A DNA stretch of 64,000 nt. Origin: Pedobacter sp. SYP-B3415. GTDB lineage: Bacteria; Bacteroidota; Bacteroidia; Sphingobacteriales; Sphingobacteriaceae. The notes beneath the pieces are model-generated. The model ran no database searches and was not told the DNA's origin. It saw only the letters and a list, made by a program, of their open reading frames with translations. Shown here one piece after another: positions 22,595 through 32,800 of this stretch; position 1 is the stretch's first letter; the number at the start of each line of letters is the position of its first letter. A program made the translations under genes and the position numbers. Location: contig NZ_RXNQ01000031.1 in NCBI RefSeq assembly GCF_004138205.1, positions 62,001 through 126,000 on the forward strand. The letters run 5' to 3'.

Positions 22595-24632
22595 GCGTTT
22601 CTCGTTTTGCATGATCAAACTGCCAGGAAAGGCCCAGCCGGTAGTTGCGGCCGGGCATAGGAAAATTTTTAACCACGTCATATTGCTGATTCAACATGTT
22701 ATTTACTTCCAGATTTACGGACAACAGCCTTCTGCCAGATTGCGCCCGGTAATGGAGCGACAGATCGTGCGTATACCATGGTTGCAGGTAGTTGGAACGG
22801 ATATTGGCTTTCTGGGCATAGCGCTCGCCCGTATAGACGAAACTGTAGCTCAAGCCTGCTGCACCATAATCTGCACTGGCGGTGAAGGTTCCGCTGTGCT
22901 TTGGAATGTATAGGATCTGCTGTCCAGGGGCCGCACCAGGGGTCGTTTCGATCGCCTTTTGAAAGGTGTAACCAAACAGTAATGTAAAATCCAGTTTGCT
23001 GCCTGCCTGGCCGGCCATACGTAAGGTAGCATCCAGACCTCTGATTTCAACCTCGTCCAAATTGATCATGGCCCAGCGAAACAGGTTCTGCCCGGGCACG
23101 GCCACAATTTTATCAGTTACCTTATTGTAATAAACATCCGCCTGTGCGTCGAGTGTGCGAAGTACTCCGCTGCCCAGGTTATTGGCAGAGGTAAGGCCCA
23201 AATTTATTTGCTTTGCATACTCGGGTCGCAGGAACGAATTACCTGAGAAAGTATAATACAGATCGTTGAAACTGGGCATTCGAAAAATCTCCTTATAGAA
23301 ACCTCGAAGGTGTATGGGAACTTCGCTGACCGCTTGCCAGTTAAAAGAAACAGATGGCGTTAATTTCCTGAAATCGTTTGCCTGCAGGTAATACTGTACA
23401 TCTTCATCAACTACGGTCGACAGCAGATTCGCCTCAACCAGGAAATTTTTAAGTTGTAACCTGCTAACGGCTGCTGCTAATAACGTTTGCCGGGAAGGAT
23501 AGGGAAAGCGGTACAAATTCGCACGCATATCGTTAAGCTGGTAGTCGCCTGACAGACCTATCTCCCAAAATCCGGTAATTTCATATTGAGATGATAACGA
23601 GGCATATAATTCGTCTGAACGAAACAGGTTGTTTAAAAAACCTGCATCCGTGGTAATCTCCGGATCAAGATATCTGAGCCGGTCATGGCTGTATTTTCCG
23701 GAGAATGACCATGCAAACCGTCGGCCGATTTGCCGCCTGTATTTTCCCTGTACAAACAGATTGTCGTCCCACTGCCGCTGTCGCGCTTCAAAACGGTTGG
23801 ATACGATTGCCCGGGGCAGCCCTCGCTCCGAGCTGTACTGATAAAACTTCAAATGCCACGCCGCCAGAGAGTCGTTGGGACCAAAAATATCAGCTTCGTT
23901 TCTTACCGACCAGATATCAGTGTTTTGCCTGACGGCGGATGTATCTGTTGTTCCGATCCGGCTTCTGAAACCATAGCGTCCGTTGGCGTTTAAGAATTCG
24001 CTATTGATCCTGGCTGAAATCCGTCTTCCCAACTTTTGTTCGATGCTTAGCGATGGATTGACGAATCCATATGATCCGCCTTTGAGTGCAACGCGATAGC
24101 GCCGGGCCAGCCGGCCTTCGAACACAGGCCTGCGGCTTTCCATATAAATGGCTGATGCGCTGGCATAGGCCCTTGCCGGCAAAAGCAAACCCGGTTTCTG
24201 TCCGTTATACAACGAGATCAATTCCATGTTATCAAGAGAGAAACGCCCGAGATCGACCTGTCCGTTCTGCATGTTTCCCAGTTGCACGCCATCATAGAAC
24301 ACACCGACGTGATTTGTTCCCATGCTGCGCACATTAACCGTTTTAAGGCCGCCGATACCGCCGTAATCTTTAAGTTGCACCCCTGAAAAAAACCGGACCG
24401 CATCTGCAACCGACAGGCTGTGCATACGGCTAAGCTGCAAGCCTGACAGGACCTGTACGGGAACAACGGAGCGCCGGAGCTCAGGAACAAGCCGCTCGCG
24501 GATCTGTACTTCTTCGAGTTGTCTGAACCGCTGGACAGAATCTGATTGCGCAAAAGATCGGCCCGCCATCAATGTGGCGAAAGACATGCTAAAAAGCAGG
24601 ATCTTGCTAAAAACGGGTTTGCGATCGGTCAT
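22584..24632 (-). CDS. btuB: TonB-dependent cobalamin receptor (BtuB-like)
   Basis: A 682-residue outer-membrane receptor: signal peptide ending SFAQS, a plug domain (about 30-145; EEVQIRERLVPEL, the block VLSGLQLSRMHSLSVADAVRFFSG, GGLKTVNVRSMGTNHVGVFYDGVQLGN), and a 22-strand-type barrel with the C-terminal aromatic strand YRLGLSWQFDHAKRETHGL. It lacks the N-terminal carboxypeptidase-like domain of SusC proteins, as expected for a BtuB/FepA-type transporter. Start is ATG 24632; the TTG three codons earlier is less likely. A cobalamin riboswitch lies about 110 bases upstream on the same strand, which is the basis for assigning B12 as substrate. Confidence 0.92.
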   Translation of the reverse strand: MTDRKPVFSKILLFSMSFATLMAGRSFAQSDSVQRFRQLEEVQIRERLVPELRRSVVPVQVLSGLQLSRMHSLSVADAVRFFSGVQLKDYGGIGGLKTVNVRSMGTNHVGVFYDGVQLGNMQNGQVDLGRFSLDNMELISLYNGQKPGLLLPARAYASASAIYMESRRPVFEGRLARRYRVALKGGSYGFVNPSLSIEQKLGRRISARINSEFLNANGRYGFRSRIGTTDTSAVRQNTDIWSVRNEADIFGPNDSLAAWHLKFYQYSSERGLPRAIVSNRFEARQRQWDDNLFVQGKYRRQIGRRFAWSFSGKYSHDRLRYLDPEITTDAGFLNNLFRSDELYASLSSQYEITGFWEIGLSGDYQLNDMRANLYRFPYPSRQTLLAAAVSRLQLKNFLVEANLLSTVVDEDVQYYLQANDFRKLTPSVSFNWQAVSEVPIHLRGFYKEIFRMPSFNDLYYTFSGNSFLRPEYAKQINLGLTSANNLGSGVLRTLDAQADVYYNKVTDKIVAVPGQNLFRWAMINLDEVEIRGLDATLRMAGQAGSKLDFTLLFGYTFQKAIETTPGAAPGQQILYIPKHSGTFTASADYGAAGLSYSFVYTGERYAQKANIRSNYLQPWYTHDLSLHYRAQSGRRLLSVNLEVNNMLNQQYDVVKNFPMPGRNYRLGLSWQFDHAKRETHGL

Positions 24633-24669
24633 TGCATACAAATAAATACGGCAAAGGCGGTAAAGCGAA

Positions 24670-24696
24670 AGACAGCAGCATACACGTGCTGCGTAC
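24670..24696 (-). promoter_or_regulatory. Hairpin in the riboswitch-to-btuB leader
   Basis: GCAGCA and TGCTGC arms pair around a short CGTGTA loop on the minus strand, between the riboswitch core and the receptor ATG. It may be part of the expression platform; there is no U-run, so control would act on translation rather than termination. Confidence 0.4.
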
Positions 24697-24742
24697 AGTT
24701 TTCCGGCTTCAGTCCGCGAAAGCCATGAAATTATGTATCAAA

Positions 24743-24909
24743 GGCAGGTCTTCTGACTTACTCCCGGTTGGTCCGCCTTCCCTCCCGTAACAGGAAGTGG
24801 CATTCGATTGGAAACCGTTAACAGAGTTTACAGCTGCGCGACAGTTACGGATTTTCACCGTATTCCCTTTTAATCTTCAGCCCGGCTGTACCGGTGAAGA
24901 ACCTTTTGA
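24743..24909 (-). ncRNA. Cobalamin (B12) riboswitch
   Basis: Read on the minus strand, the leader contains the conserved AAAAGGGAATACGGTGAAAA entry, ATCC and ACTG junction elements, the GCAGCTGTAAAC stem, the B12-box core ATGCCACTTCCTG with GGGAAGGCGG, and the closing AGTCAGAAGACCTGCC. This order matches the cobalamin aptamer (P3-P6 core and the L5/L13 pseudoknot partners). It precedes btuB and the operon down to 17619, so binding of a cobalamin should switch off receptor and lipoprotein synthesis. Confidence 0.96.
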
Positions 24910-24914
24910 TGCCG

Positions 24915-24922
24915 CGAAGGTA
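24915..24922 (-). promoter_or_regulatory. -7-like box for the B12 operon
   Basis: TACCTTCG on the minus strand is one base from TAnnTTTG. Transcription starting a few bases later would begin at about 24909, exactly where the riboswitch core starts. Confidence 0.4.
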
Positions 24923-25016
24923 GACATTTTTACCCATTTTTTTCCACCGCAGGTCCAGCTGTCTGCGAAAAGCCTAATTTAGCATACGTTAGCTGCCATA
25001 GCTTAAACTCCTTCGC

Positions 25017-26264
25017 ATGAAAAAATACATTTTTATCTTGTTCGCCATGCTCCATACCGCCGCCATGGGTCAGGAAACTGATACCACATTTCTTAAAAAA
25101 TTATTCGAATCAAAGCCTGAGCTGTTTGGAGGTATATTGAACCACCCCGCTAACAATGAGGTGCAGGTGCTTTATACCCGGATTGATCGTGATGCGCAAA
25201 ACCGGCCCAGCTTCAGCTCATACGCATACAATCTTGACCCGCTGCATTATTTTTATCCGGCCAGCACGGTGAAACTTGCGGCCTGCATATTTGCCCTGGA
25301 AAAGGTGAATTCGCTGAAGAAAACCGGTTTGACATCTAAAAGTACGATGCTGACTGATAGTTCATCTGCAGGTCAGACTTCTGTACTGGTCGATGCCAGT
25401 GCTGCGAACGGGCTGCCTTCGGTTGAACACTACATCAAGAAGATCCTGCTAACCAGTGATAATGATGCCTTTAACCGGCTGTATGAATTTATAGGCCGGG
25501 CTGAGATTAACCAAAAACTGAAACATTACGGGTTGCTGCATTCGCGGATCCTGAATCGTCTGGCCATCGGCGATGCCGGTGAACCTGCCAGACATACCAA
25601 TCCTGTCAGATTCTATAATGGAAGCAAGCTGGTCTACCGGCAGGATGAACAATACGATCCGAAAGATTATCCGCTTAATCTGACACATACAACCATGGGC
25701 AAAGGCTATCTGGACAGTGCAGACCGCCTGGTAAACAAGCCCTTCAGCCTTGAAAACAAAAACGCATTCTCCATAGCTGATCAGCAGTCGCTGATGAAAC
25801 GTCTGATGTTTCCTGAAGTTTTTCCCGAAACGGAACGCTTTCAGCTTACCAAAGACGATTACAAGCTGATCTATACCTATATGAGCAAACTGCCTGCTGA
25901 AAGTAACTTTCCGGCTTATAATGAGAAAGAGTTCTGGCCAAATTATGCAAAAATGCTTTTTTATGGCAGGGATAAGACCACTGTGCCTAATCCTGACGTC
26001 AGGATATTTAATAAATATGGCGACTCATACGGTTACATCATAGATAACGCATACATTGTAGATTTTAAAAATAAAGTCGAATTTCTGCTCACGGCTGTTG
26101 TTCAATCAAATGAAGACGGCATTTATAACGATAACCGATACGAATACGAAACGGTGTGTTATCCCTTTATGAAAAACCTTGGCCGGTGCATTTATGAAAT
26201 TGAGCGCACGAGAAAAAAAGACAGCCCTGCAAATCTCGATCACCTGCGTATGTCATACCAATAG
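25017..26264 (+). CDS. Exported class A beta-lactamase-like serine hydrolase
   Basis: A 415-residue periplasmic serine hydrolase with signal peptide MKKYIFILFAMLHTAAMG. The active-site motif S-T-V-K is at 83-86 (PASTVKLAACIFALEK) and an S-D-N motif at 147-149 (LLTSDNDAFNRLYEF), as in class A beta-lactamases; the KTG box is replaced by a KYG-like stretch (FNKYGDSYGY). It is over 100 residues longer than true class A enzymes, so a peptidoglycan-related or other esterase/peptidase role is as likely as beta-lactam hydrolysis. It diverges from the B12 leader and ends base-to-base with convergent ppk2. Confidence 0.83.
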   Translation: MKKYIFILFAMLHTAAMGQETDTTFLKKLFESKPELFGGILNHPANNEVQVLYTRIDRDAQNRPSFSSYAYNLDPLHYFYPASTVKLAACIFALEKVNSLKKTGLTSKSTMLTDSSSAGQTSVLVDASAANGLPSVEHYIKKILLTSDNDAFNRLYEFIGRAEINQKLKHYGLLHSRILNRLAIGDAGEPARHTNPVRFYNGSKLVYRQDEQYDPKDYPLNLTHTTMGKGYLDSADRLVNKPFSLENKNAFSIADQQSLMKRLMFPEVFPETERFQLTKDDYKLIYTYMSKLPAESNFPAYNEKEFWPNYAKMLFYGRDKTTVPNPDVRIFNKYGDSYGYIIDNAYIVDFKNKVEFLLTAVVQSNEDGIYNDNRYEYETVCYPFMKNLGRCIYEIERTRKKDSPANLDHLRMSYQ

Positions 26265-27146
26265 TTATTTTTCGGCTTCAAGCTTTTTGCGCGCAAGTTG
26301 TAAGCCTGCCGCCGCCTCTTCGGGCAATACAGGGAACTGCGGATTTATCTTCTTTAATGTCTCTTCCAGGACCGTGCTTATGGCCAGCCGGGCAAACCAC
26401 TTTTTGTCTGCAGGAATCATGTACCAGGGGCAATCGGACGTCGATGTTTCTGCCATCGCTTCCTTGTAGGCTTCCATGTAATTATTCCAATGCCTGCGCT
26501 CTTCAATATCTCCGGCGGCGAACTTCCAGTTCTTTGCAGGATCGTCGATACGCTCCAGGAACCGCTCCTTCTGCACCTCCCTCGACACATTGAGAAAAAA
26601 TTTCAAAACCGTTGTACCGTTATCATGAAGATGCTGCTCAAAGTTTCTGATCTGCGCATACCGTCGTTTCCAAAAATTTTTATCAATGTCTTTCACATTC
26701 CTGATACCCGGAATATTTTCTCTGAGAATGTATTCAGGATGCACCTTACAAACGAGCACACTTTCATAATGCGAACGGTTATGAATGCCGATTTGCCCCC
26801 GTTCAGGTAATGCAAGCACATGACGCCATAAAAAATCATGACCATATTCGACAGCGCTGGGTTGTTTGAAACTTCGCACCATGGTGCCCTGCGGGTTCAG
26901 CCCTGACATAACATGTTTAACAGCGCTGTCTTTGCCCGCTGCATCCATAGCCTGAAAGATAATCAGCAACGCGCGTTCACGACCCGCATACAGCCGCTCC
27001 TGATAGTCTGCCATGCGCAGCTTGCTTTCTGTGAGCAGCATCGCCGCCGTTTTTTTATCATACCCCTCGGGTGCATCTGTATCAAATTTAGCCGGATTGG
27101 CGTTCTTGTGGTTTTTGACTTCGTATTCGCGGAAGATATCTTTCAT
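26265..27146 (-). CDS. ppk2: Polyphosphate kinase 2 (PPK2 family)
   Basis: A 293-residue PPK2-family phosphotransferase, which uses polyphosphate to phosphorylate nucleotides (class I: NDP to NTP; class III: NMP to NTP). The P-loop-like IIFQAMDAAGKDSAVKHVMSGLNPQG and the lid-proximal FERSHYE/HNRSHYESVLVCKVHPE and RIDDPAKNWKFAAGDIEER blocks are the family signature, with the WYMIPADKKW stretch near the C terminus. Single-domain length suggests class I or III. No ppk1 or ppx is next to it. The stop codon abuts the stop of the serine hydrolase gene with no bases between. Confidence 0.93.
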   Translation of the reverse strand: MKDIFREYEVKNHKNANPAKFDTDAPEGYDKKTAAMLLTESKLRMADYQERLYAGRERALLIIFQAMDAAGKDSAVKHVMSGLNPQGTMVRSFKQPSAVEYGHDFLWRHVLALPERGQIGIHNRSHYESVLVCKVHPEYILRENIPGIRNVKDIDKNFWKRRYAQIRNFEQHLHDNGTTVLKFFLNVSREVQKERFLERIDDPAKNWKFAAGDIEERRHWNNYMEAYKEAMAETSTSDCPWYMIPADKKWFARLAISTVLEETLKKINPQFPVLPEEAAAGLQLARKKLEAEK

Positions 27147-27299
27147 GTACGGGTTATTTGAGGTTTATGACAACCTGGTTTGAAAAGGCTAAAATTTAGA
27201 GATACGCTAAAAATTAAGTAAATTAAATCTGTTAATTTGCATATTGGTTTTAACACATTTTAACAAAGAACCATTTATCTTTTTTATCATATTTACGGC

Positions 27300-29753
27300 A
27301 TGTTCAGGGAAATCCGAAATAAATTTTTACGCTACTTCACGATCACCGTTTACTTTATCATTTTATTCTTCTGCGCGCTTCAGATCAACTTTTTATGGCT
27401 CTTCGGATATTCACCCCGTAAACAAGATATCAAGCTTCCTAGTTTGCGTGTTTCTTCAGAATTATATACTTCCGACGGAAAGCTGATCGGACGTTACTTC
27501 AAAGAGAACCGTACACCCGTCGATTACGATCAGATTTCGCCTGCCGTGATCAACGCCCTGGTTGCCACAGAAGACGTTCGTTTTTACAAGCACTGGGGTG
27601 TAGACTTTCGTTCCGTTTTAAGCAGCGGCATATCGACCGCTACCGGCGACCGGCGCGGGGCAAGTACGATTACGCAACAGCTGGCAAAGAATCTTTACCG
27701 TACCAGGTATAATAAATCTCAGGGCGTTGTGAAATATATTCCGGTGGTACGTACGGTAATTTTTAAGCTGAAGGAATGGATGACCGCAATAAAGCTTGAG
27801 TCAAACTACAGCAAAAACGAGATCATCACCATGTATCTGAATACGGTTTCTTTCGGCAACAACGCCTATGGTATAAAAACCGCGGGTCGTGTTTATTTCG
27901 ATAAAGATACCAAAGCGCTTAACGTGCCCGAAGCGGCGCTGATTGTAGGCATGCTCAAAGGAACCAGCCTCTACAATCCGCTTAAGAACCCTGAAAAAGC
28001 GCTTGAACGACGCAATGTGGCCATCAGCCAGATGGAGAAGTATAACTATGTGACCCCTGAACAGGCTGCTGCATACAGGAAAACGCCGCTTAGCCTGCGC
28101 GAGGGAAGGCTTGAAGATGGCAGCGAGGGTGATTCTTACCTGCGTTCGGCAGTAGCCCGTTATCTTGACAAATGGTGCACAGATAATGGTTACGACCTTT
28201 ATGAAGATGGGCTCAAAATTTATACAACCATCGATTCACGACTGCAGAAATATGCAGAAGAGGCCGTAGGCGAACAAATGAAAACGCTTCAGCGCCGCTT
28301 CTACAGCGTCTGGGGAAATGAAGACCCCTGGTATGACTCCGAAGGCAATAAAGTCGACTACCCTACCCGCGCTAAAAAAAATCTGCCGGTGTACGCGCAA
28401 TTAGTAAAAAAGTTTCCTAACAACCCGGATTCTGTCGATGCGTATTTCGAACGCAAAAAAAAGATGCGGGTATTTTCCTGGAAGGGTGAACGCGACACAC
28501 TCTTTTCCACAATGGATTCAATCCGTTACTATGGCAAGATCATGAACACCGGCATGATGACGCTGGATCCCTTTTCGGGAAAAATCAAAGTCTGGGTAGG
28601 TGGAATCAATCACAAATATTTTAAATATGACCACGTCAATCAGGCCAAACGCCAGGCCGGTTCAACGTTTAAGCCTTTTGCCTATCTGACTGCATTAGAG
28701 GAAGGCATGAGTCCCTGCGATAAGTTTACTGATAAACCTGTCAGCATTCCGTATGTAGAAAACGGGCAGCAGAAAACCTGGGAACCTAAAAACGCGGACT
28801 GGAACATCACCTACCGGGAGATGTCACTTCGCTGGGCCATGGCGAAATCAGTAAATACCATAACCGCACAGCTTACTGAGCGCGTTGGCTGGGATAATGT
28901 TGTGAAATGGGCAAAAGACTGCGGTATAGACAGTCACCTTGAATCTGTACCTTCTGTGAGCCTCGGTTCTAATGATGTCTCCGTTTTTGAAATGGTAAGG
29001 GCTTACGGAACATTTCTGGCCAATGGTGAACGGACAGATCCAATCCTGGTTGAAAAAATTGCTGACAGCGAGGGCAACGTCCTGGAAGAGTTCAAAGCGA
29101 AAACGAAAAAGGTGCTTTCTGACGAAATTTCCTGGCTGATGTTATATATGTTCAGGGGTGGCATGGAAGAACCGGGCGGCACATCGCAGGCGCTTTGGGA
29201 ATGGGACCTCTGGAAGAAAAACAACCAGATTGGCGGTAAAACCGGAACGTCTTCAGATTATGTGGATGCCTGGTACATGGGGATAACGAAAGACCTGGTA
29301 ACCGGTGTATGGGTGGGCTGCGATGAGCGCACTGCACACTTCAAAAATGGCGAACAGGGCGAAGGGTCGCGTACCGCCCTCCCTATTTTTGCCAAGTTTA
29401 TGGAGAAAGTTTATCAGGACCCCAACAGCGGTTATACCTATGGCCCTTTTCCAAAACCGAAAGGCAAAATAGAGCGTACGTACATGTGTCCGAGCCCGCG
29501 AATTGTAGAAGACACGACATCGGCTGACACCTTACTTACCGATTCACTGTCTACCGACTCCATTCCATACACAGATGCGCCAGCTGAACAAACGCAGCCA
29601 CAGCCCGAGACGCAAAAGCAGGAAGACAAAAAGCCTGAACAGCCGGTAAACCCTGCCCTGCCTGCAGCCCCGGCAACCAAGCGTGAGGAACGTGAGCAAA
29701 AGAGAAAACAGCGCCAGGAAGAACGTGAAAAAAGAAAACAGGATGGCGAGTAA
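27300..29753 (+). CDS. Penicillin-binding protein 1A (bifunctional)
   Basis: An 817-residue class A PBP that polymerises glycan strands and cross-links peptides. One N-terminal transmembrane helix (about 12-33) anchors it. The glycosyltransferase domain has catalytic Glu91 in ATEDVRFYKHWGVDFR and the block GASTITQQLAKNLY. The transpeptidase domain has Ser455 in AGSTFKPF, the S-V-N motif at 517-519 (MAKSVNTI) and KTGT at 647-650. The last 100 residues are a low-complexity, basic/proline-rich tail rich in K, E, R and Q. It is followed after 75 bases by the protease-propeller-barrel gene, possibly in one operon. Confidence 0.96.
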   Translation: MFREIRNKFLRYFTITVYFIILFFCALQINFLWLFGYSPRKQDIKLPSLRVSSELYTSDGKLIGRYFKENRTPVDYDQISPAVINALVATEDVRFYKHWGVDFRSVLSSGISTATGDRRGASTITQQLAKNLYRTRYNKSQGVVKYIPVVRTVIFKLKEWMTAIKLESNYSKNEIITMYLNTVSFGNNAYGIKTAGRVYFDKDTKALNVPEAALIVGMLKGTSLYNPLKNPEKALERRNVAISQMEKYNYVTPEQAAAYRKTPLSLREGRLEDGSEGDSYLRSAVARYLDKWCTDNGYDLYEDGLKIYTTIDSRLQKYAEEAVGEQMKTLQRRFYSVWGNEDPWYDSEGNKVDYPTRAKKNLPVYAQLVKKFPNNPDSVDAYFERKKKMRVFSWKGERDTLFSTMDSIRYYGKIMNTGMMTLDPFSGKIKVWVGGINHKYFKYDHVNQAKRQAGSTFKPFAYLTALEEGMSPCDKFTDKPVSIPYVENGQQKTWEPKNADWNITYREMSLRWAMAKSVNTITAQLTERVGWDNVVKWAKDCGIDSHLESVPSVSLGSNDVSVFEMVRAYGTFLANGERTDPILVEKIADSEGNVLEEFKAKTKKVLSDEISWLMLYMFRGGMEEPGGTSQALWEWDLWKKNNQIGGKTGTSSDYVDAWYMGITKDLVTGVWVGCDERTAHFKNGEQGEGSRTALPIFAKFMEKVYQDPNSGYTYGPFPKPKGKIERTYMCPSPRIVEDTTSADTLLTDSLSTDSIPYTDAPAEQTQPQPETQKQEDKKPEQPVNPALPAAPATKREEREQKRKQRQEEREKRKQDGE

Positions 29754-29828
29754 AACAAAAATCTGTACACTGCTTAACCCGGCCGGTAAGGCAGCATTTA
29801 TAACAACGAATACCAAACCACACCGAAT

Positions 29829-32800
29829 ATGATCAAAAAACTTACCCTCTTAAAAAAGATTGTTCCAGTCTTGTTGTTGCTGTTTTGTACGGCACCGGTA
29901 GCCCAGGCGCAGTACTTCGGGCAGAATAAGGTTAGGTACAAAAATCCCGATTTCAAAGTGTTGCAGACGCCGCATTTTGAGATCTATTACTACCTGAAGA
30001 ATGAGAAGCTGGTGCAGAAGTTTGCGCAGGACGCTGAAACATGGTATAAAATGCATCAGGAGGTTTTCAGGGATACATTTTTTAAAAAGAACCCGATCAT
30101 CCTTTATTCCAATCACCCTGATTTCCAGCAGACAACCGCATTGCAGGGCGAAATTGGCGTAGGTACGGGCGGTGTTACGGAAGCGCTGAAGAACCGTGTT
30201 ATTATGCCGGTAATGGAGCTGAACAGCCAGACGCGGCATGTACTTGGTCATGAGTTGGTGCATGCCTTTCAATATCACGTCTTGCTTGAGCGCGATTCCA
30301 TTCCCCTTCAGAACATTGGCGAAACACCGCTCTGGATGATTGAAGGGATGGCCGAATACCTCTCTATCGGAAAAAGTGATGCCTTTACATCGATGTGGAT
30401 GCGCGATGCCATGCTTAACCGTGACATACCATCGCTTAAAGATTTGACCACATCAAATAAATATTTTCCGTACCGCTATGGCCAGGCGTTTTGGACATAT
30501 ATCGGATCCCAGTACGGTGACACCACCATTGTGCCGCTGTTTAAAAATACCGCGAAATATGGATATGAGAACGCCATCAGGTATACTTTCGGATACGATG
30601 ATAAAACGCTTTCCGGGCTTTGGAAAAATGCCATCGAGCAGCACTACCGCCCAATGCTTAAAAGCGACAGTTCACAGATCAGACTTGTTGGCACAAAGAT
30701 CATAGACAACAGGAATGGAGGAAATATGAACGTGGCACCGGCGGTAAGTCCGGATGGCAAGTATGTGGCGTTTCTCTCTGAAAAGGATCTTTTCGGTATT
30801 GATCTTTTTCTTGCTGATGCTAAAACGGGACGAATTATCCGCAAGCTGACAAGCCAGGTGAACAACAGTCACATTGATGATTTTAATTTTATTGAATCGG
30901 CCGGAACCTGGTCTCCCGACAGCAAAAAATTTGCATTCAGCGTTTTCAGCCGCGGAAAAAATCAGCTCATGGTTGTTGACATATCGAATGGCCGGGCCCT
31001 ACTCAGAACAGATATGGGTGAGGTGGAGCAATTTGGCAACCTGACCTGGTCACCTAACGGAAAAGACATCGCCTTCTCAGGAATGAAAGAAGGGCAAAGC
31101 GATATTTTCTCTTATAACCTCGATACAAAAGCCGTGACTCAGATCACAAATGATGTGTTTTCTGATTATGCACCGAGTTTCTCGCCCGACGGAACCATGA
31201 TCGTCTTTTCTTCAGACCGCGGTGCTATTGAAGGTGGAAATACCGCCGCCGTCAATCCGATCAACTTAGTTGTATACAACATTCCTGAAAAAAGCATCCG
31301 TAATATTGATGTATTTAAAGGTGCAAATAACCTGAATGCTGTATTTTCGGCTGACAGCAAGAGCATCTTCTTCCTGTCTAACAGGGATGGTTTCAGAAAC
31401 CTGTACCGTTACAATCTTGGTGCCGGCGATGTCACACAACTTACAGACTATTTTACTGGGATAAGCGGAATCACCGAGTTTTCGCCTGCAATTTCGGTGT
31501 CCCGGAATGACGATATTGTTTACAGTTATTACCGCTATCAGCGCTACACCTTATACAATGCTCCGGCCAGTTCATTTCGTGGCAGAAAGGTAGAGGCAAA
31601 CGAAGTGAACTTCGACGCAGCGATCCTGCCGCCAATGGAGAATCTCGGTGTAAACATCATCAATTCGAACCTTGGCAACTTCAACAGGTTTGAACGCACA
31701 ACCCAGGATTCGATGAAGCTGGTGCAGTATCGCCCGAAATTCAGACTTGATTACCTGGCTAACAGCGGCGTTGGTGTATCTACAAGCCGTTTTGGAACTG
31801 GTGTTCAGGGTGGTATTGTCGGGATGTTCAGCGACATCCTAGGCGTTAACCAGATCATAGCCAACCTGTCGGTGAACGGTGAGATCTATGATTTCGGCGG
31901 TCTGGTCGGGTACATTAATCAGAAAAGCAGGATCAACTGGGGTATTGCTTTATCACACATTCCGTATGTCTCCGGTTTCAGCAGTATTGGCGCCGACCGC
32001 CTTCCGGGAAATAACGGCAGCGAGATCCCGGTTACGAATCTGCGTACAGATATTATCCGGACATTTGAAGAGCAGGCTCAGGTTTTCGGTGCATACCCGT
32101 TCAACAAGGTTCACCGTTTCGAACTGGGTGGAGCGTTTTCCCATTACAGTTACCGGATAGACCGCTACAGTAATTACTATGATCCATCAGGTTATTATAT
32201 TGGCGCCAACCGTGCGCGCGTATCGAATGAACAGGCTGCTCAGGAACTGGGTGTGCCATTTAACGCCTTCACGATCTTTCAATTAAACACTGCATTTGTC
32301 GGCGACAACTCGATCTTCGGGATTACAGCTCCGCTGGATGGGTTCCGGTACCGGATTGGCGGCGAAAAATATTTCGGAGACTACTCATTTACCGGCTTGA
32401 CGGTTGATTTGCGCAAATACTGGCGCATCAAGCCTGTCACGCTTGCCGTGCGGAGTTACAACTACGGACGCTTTGGCCGCGAAGGAGATTTCCTTTACCC
32501 CCTCTTTCTCGGTTATCCATACCTGATCAGAGGTTATGAGGCCAATTCGTTTTACCGGAACAGTTCAGGTAATTCAGGAAACTTTAACATCAATCAGTTA
32601 TCCGGAAGTAAGATTGCGGTATTCAATTTCGAAGTTCGGCTTCCGTTTACCGGGCCAAAGAAACTTTCTGCAATTCCATCGAAGTTTTTGTTCAGCGATC
32701 TTAACTTTTTCTTTGATGCAGGTGTAGCCTGGGATGAAGATTCCGAAATATCATTCGAGCGCGATCCCGGTACAGCGGTGACACCGCGCGGCCTTCCGGC

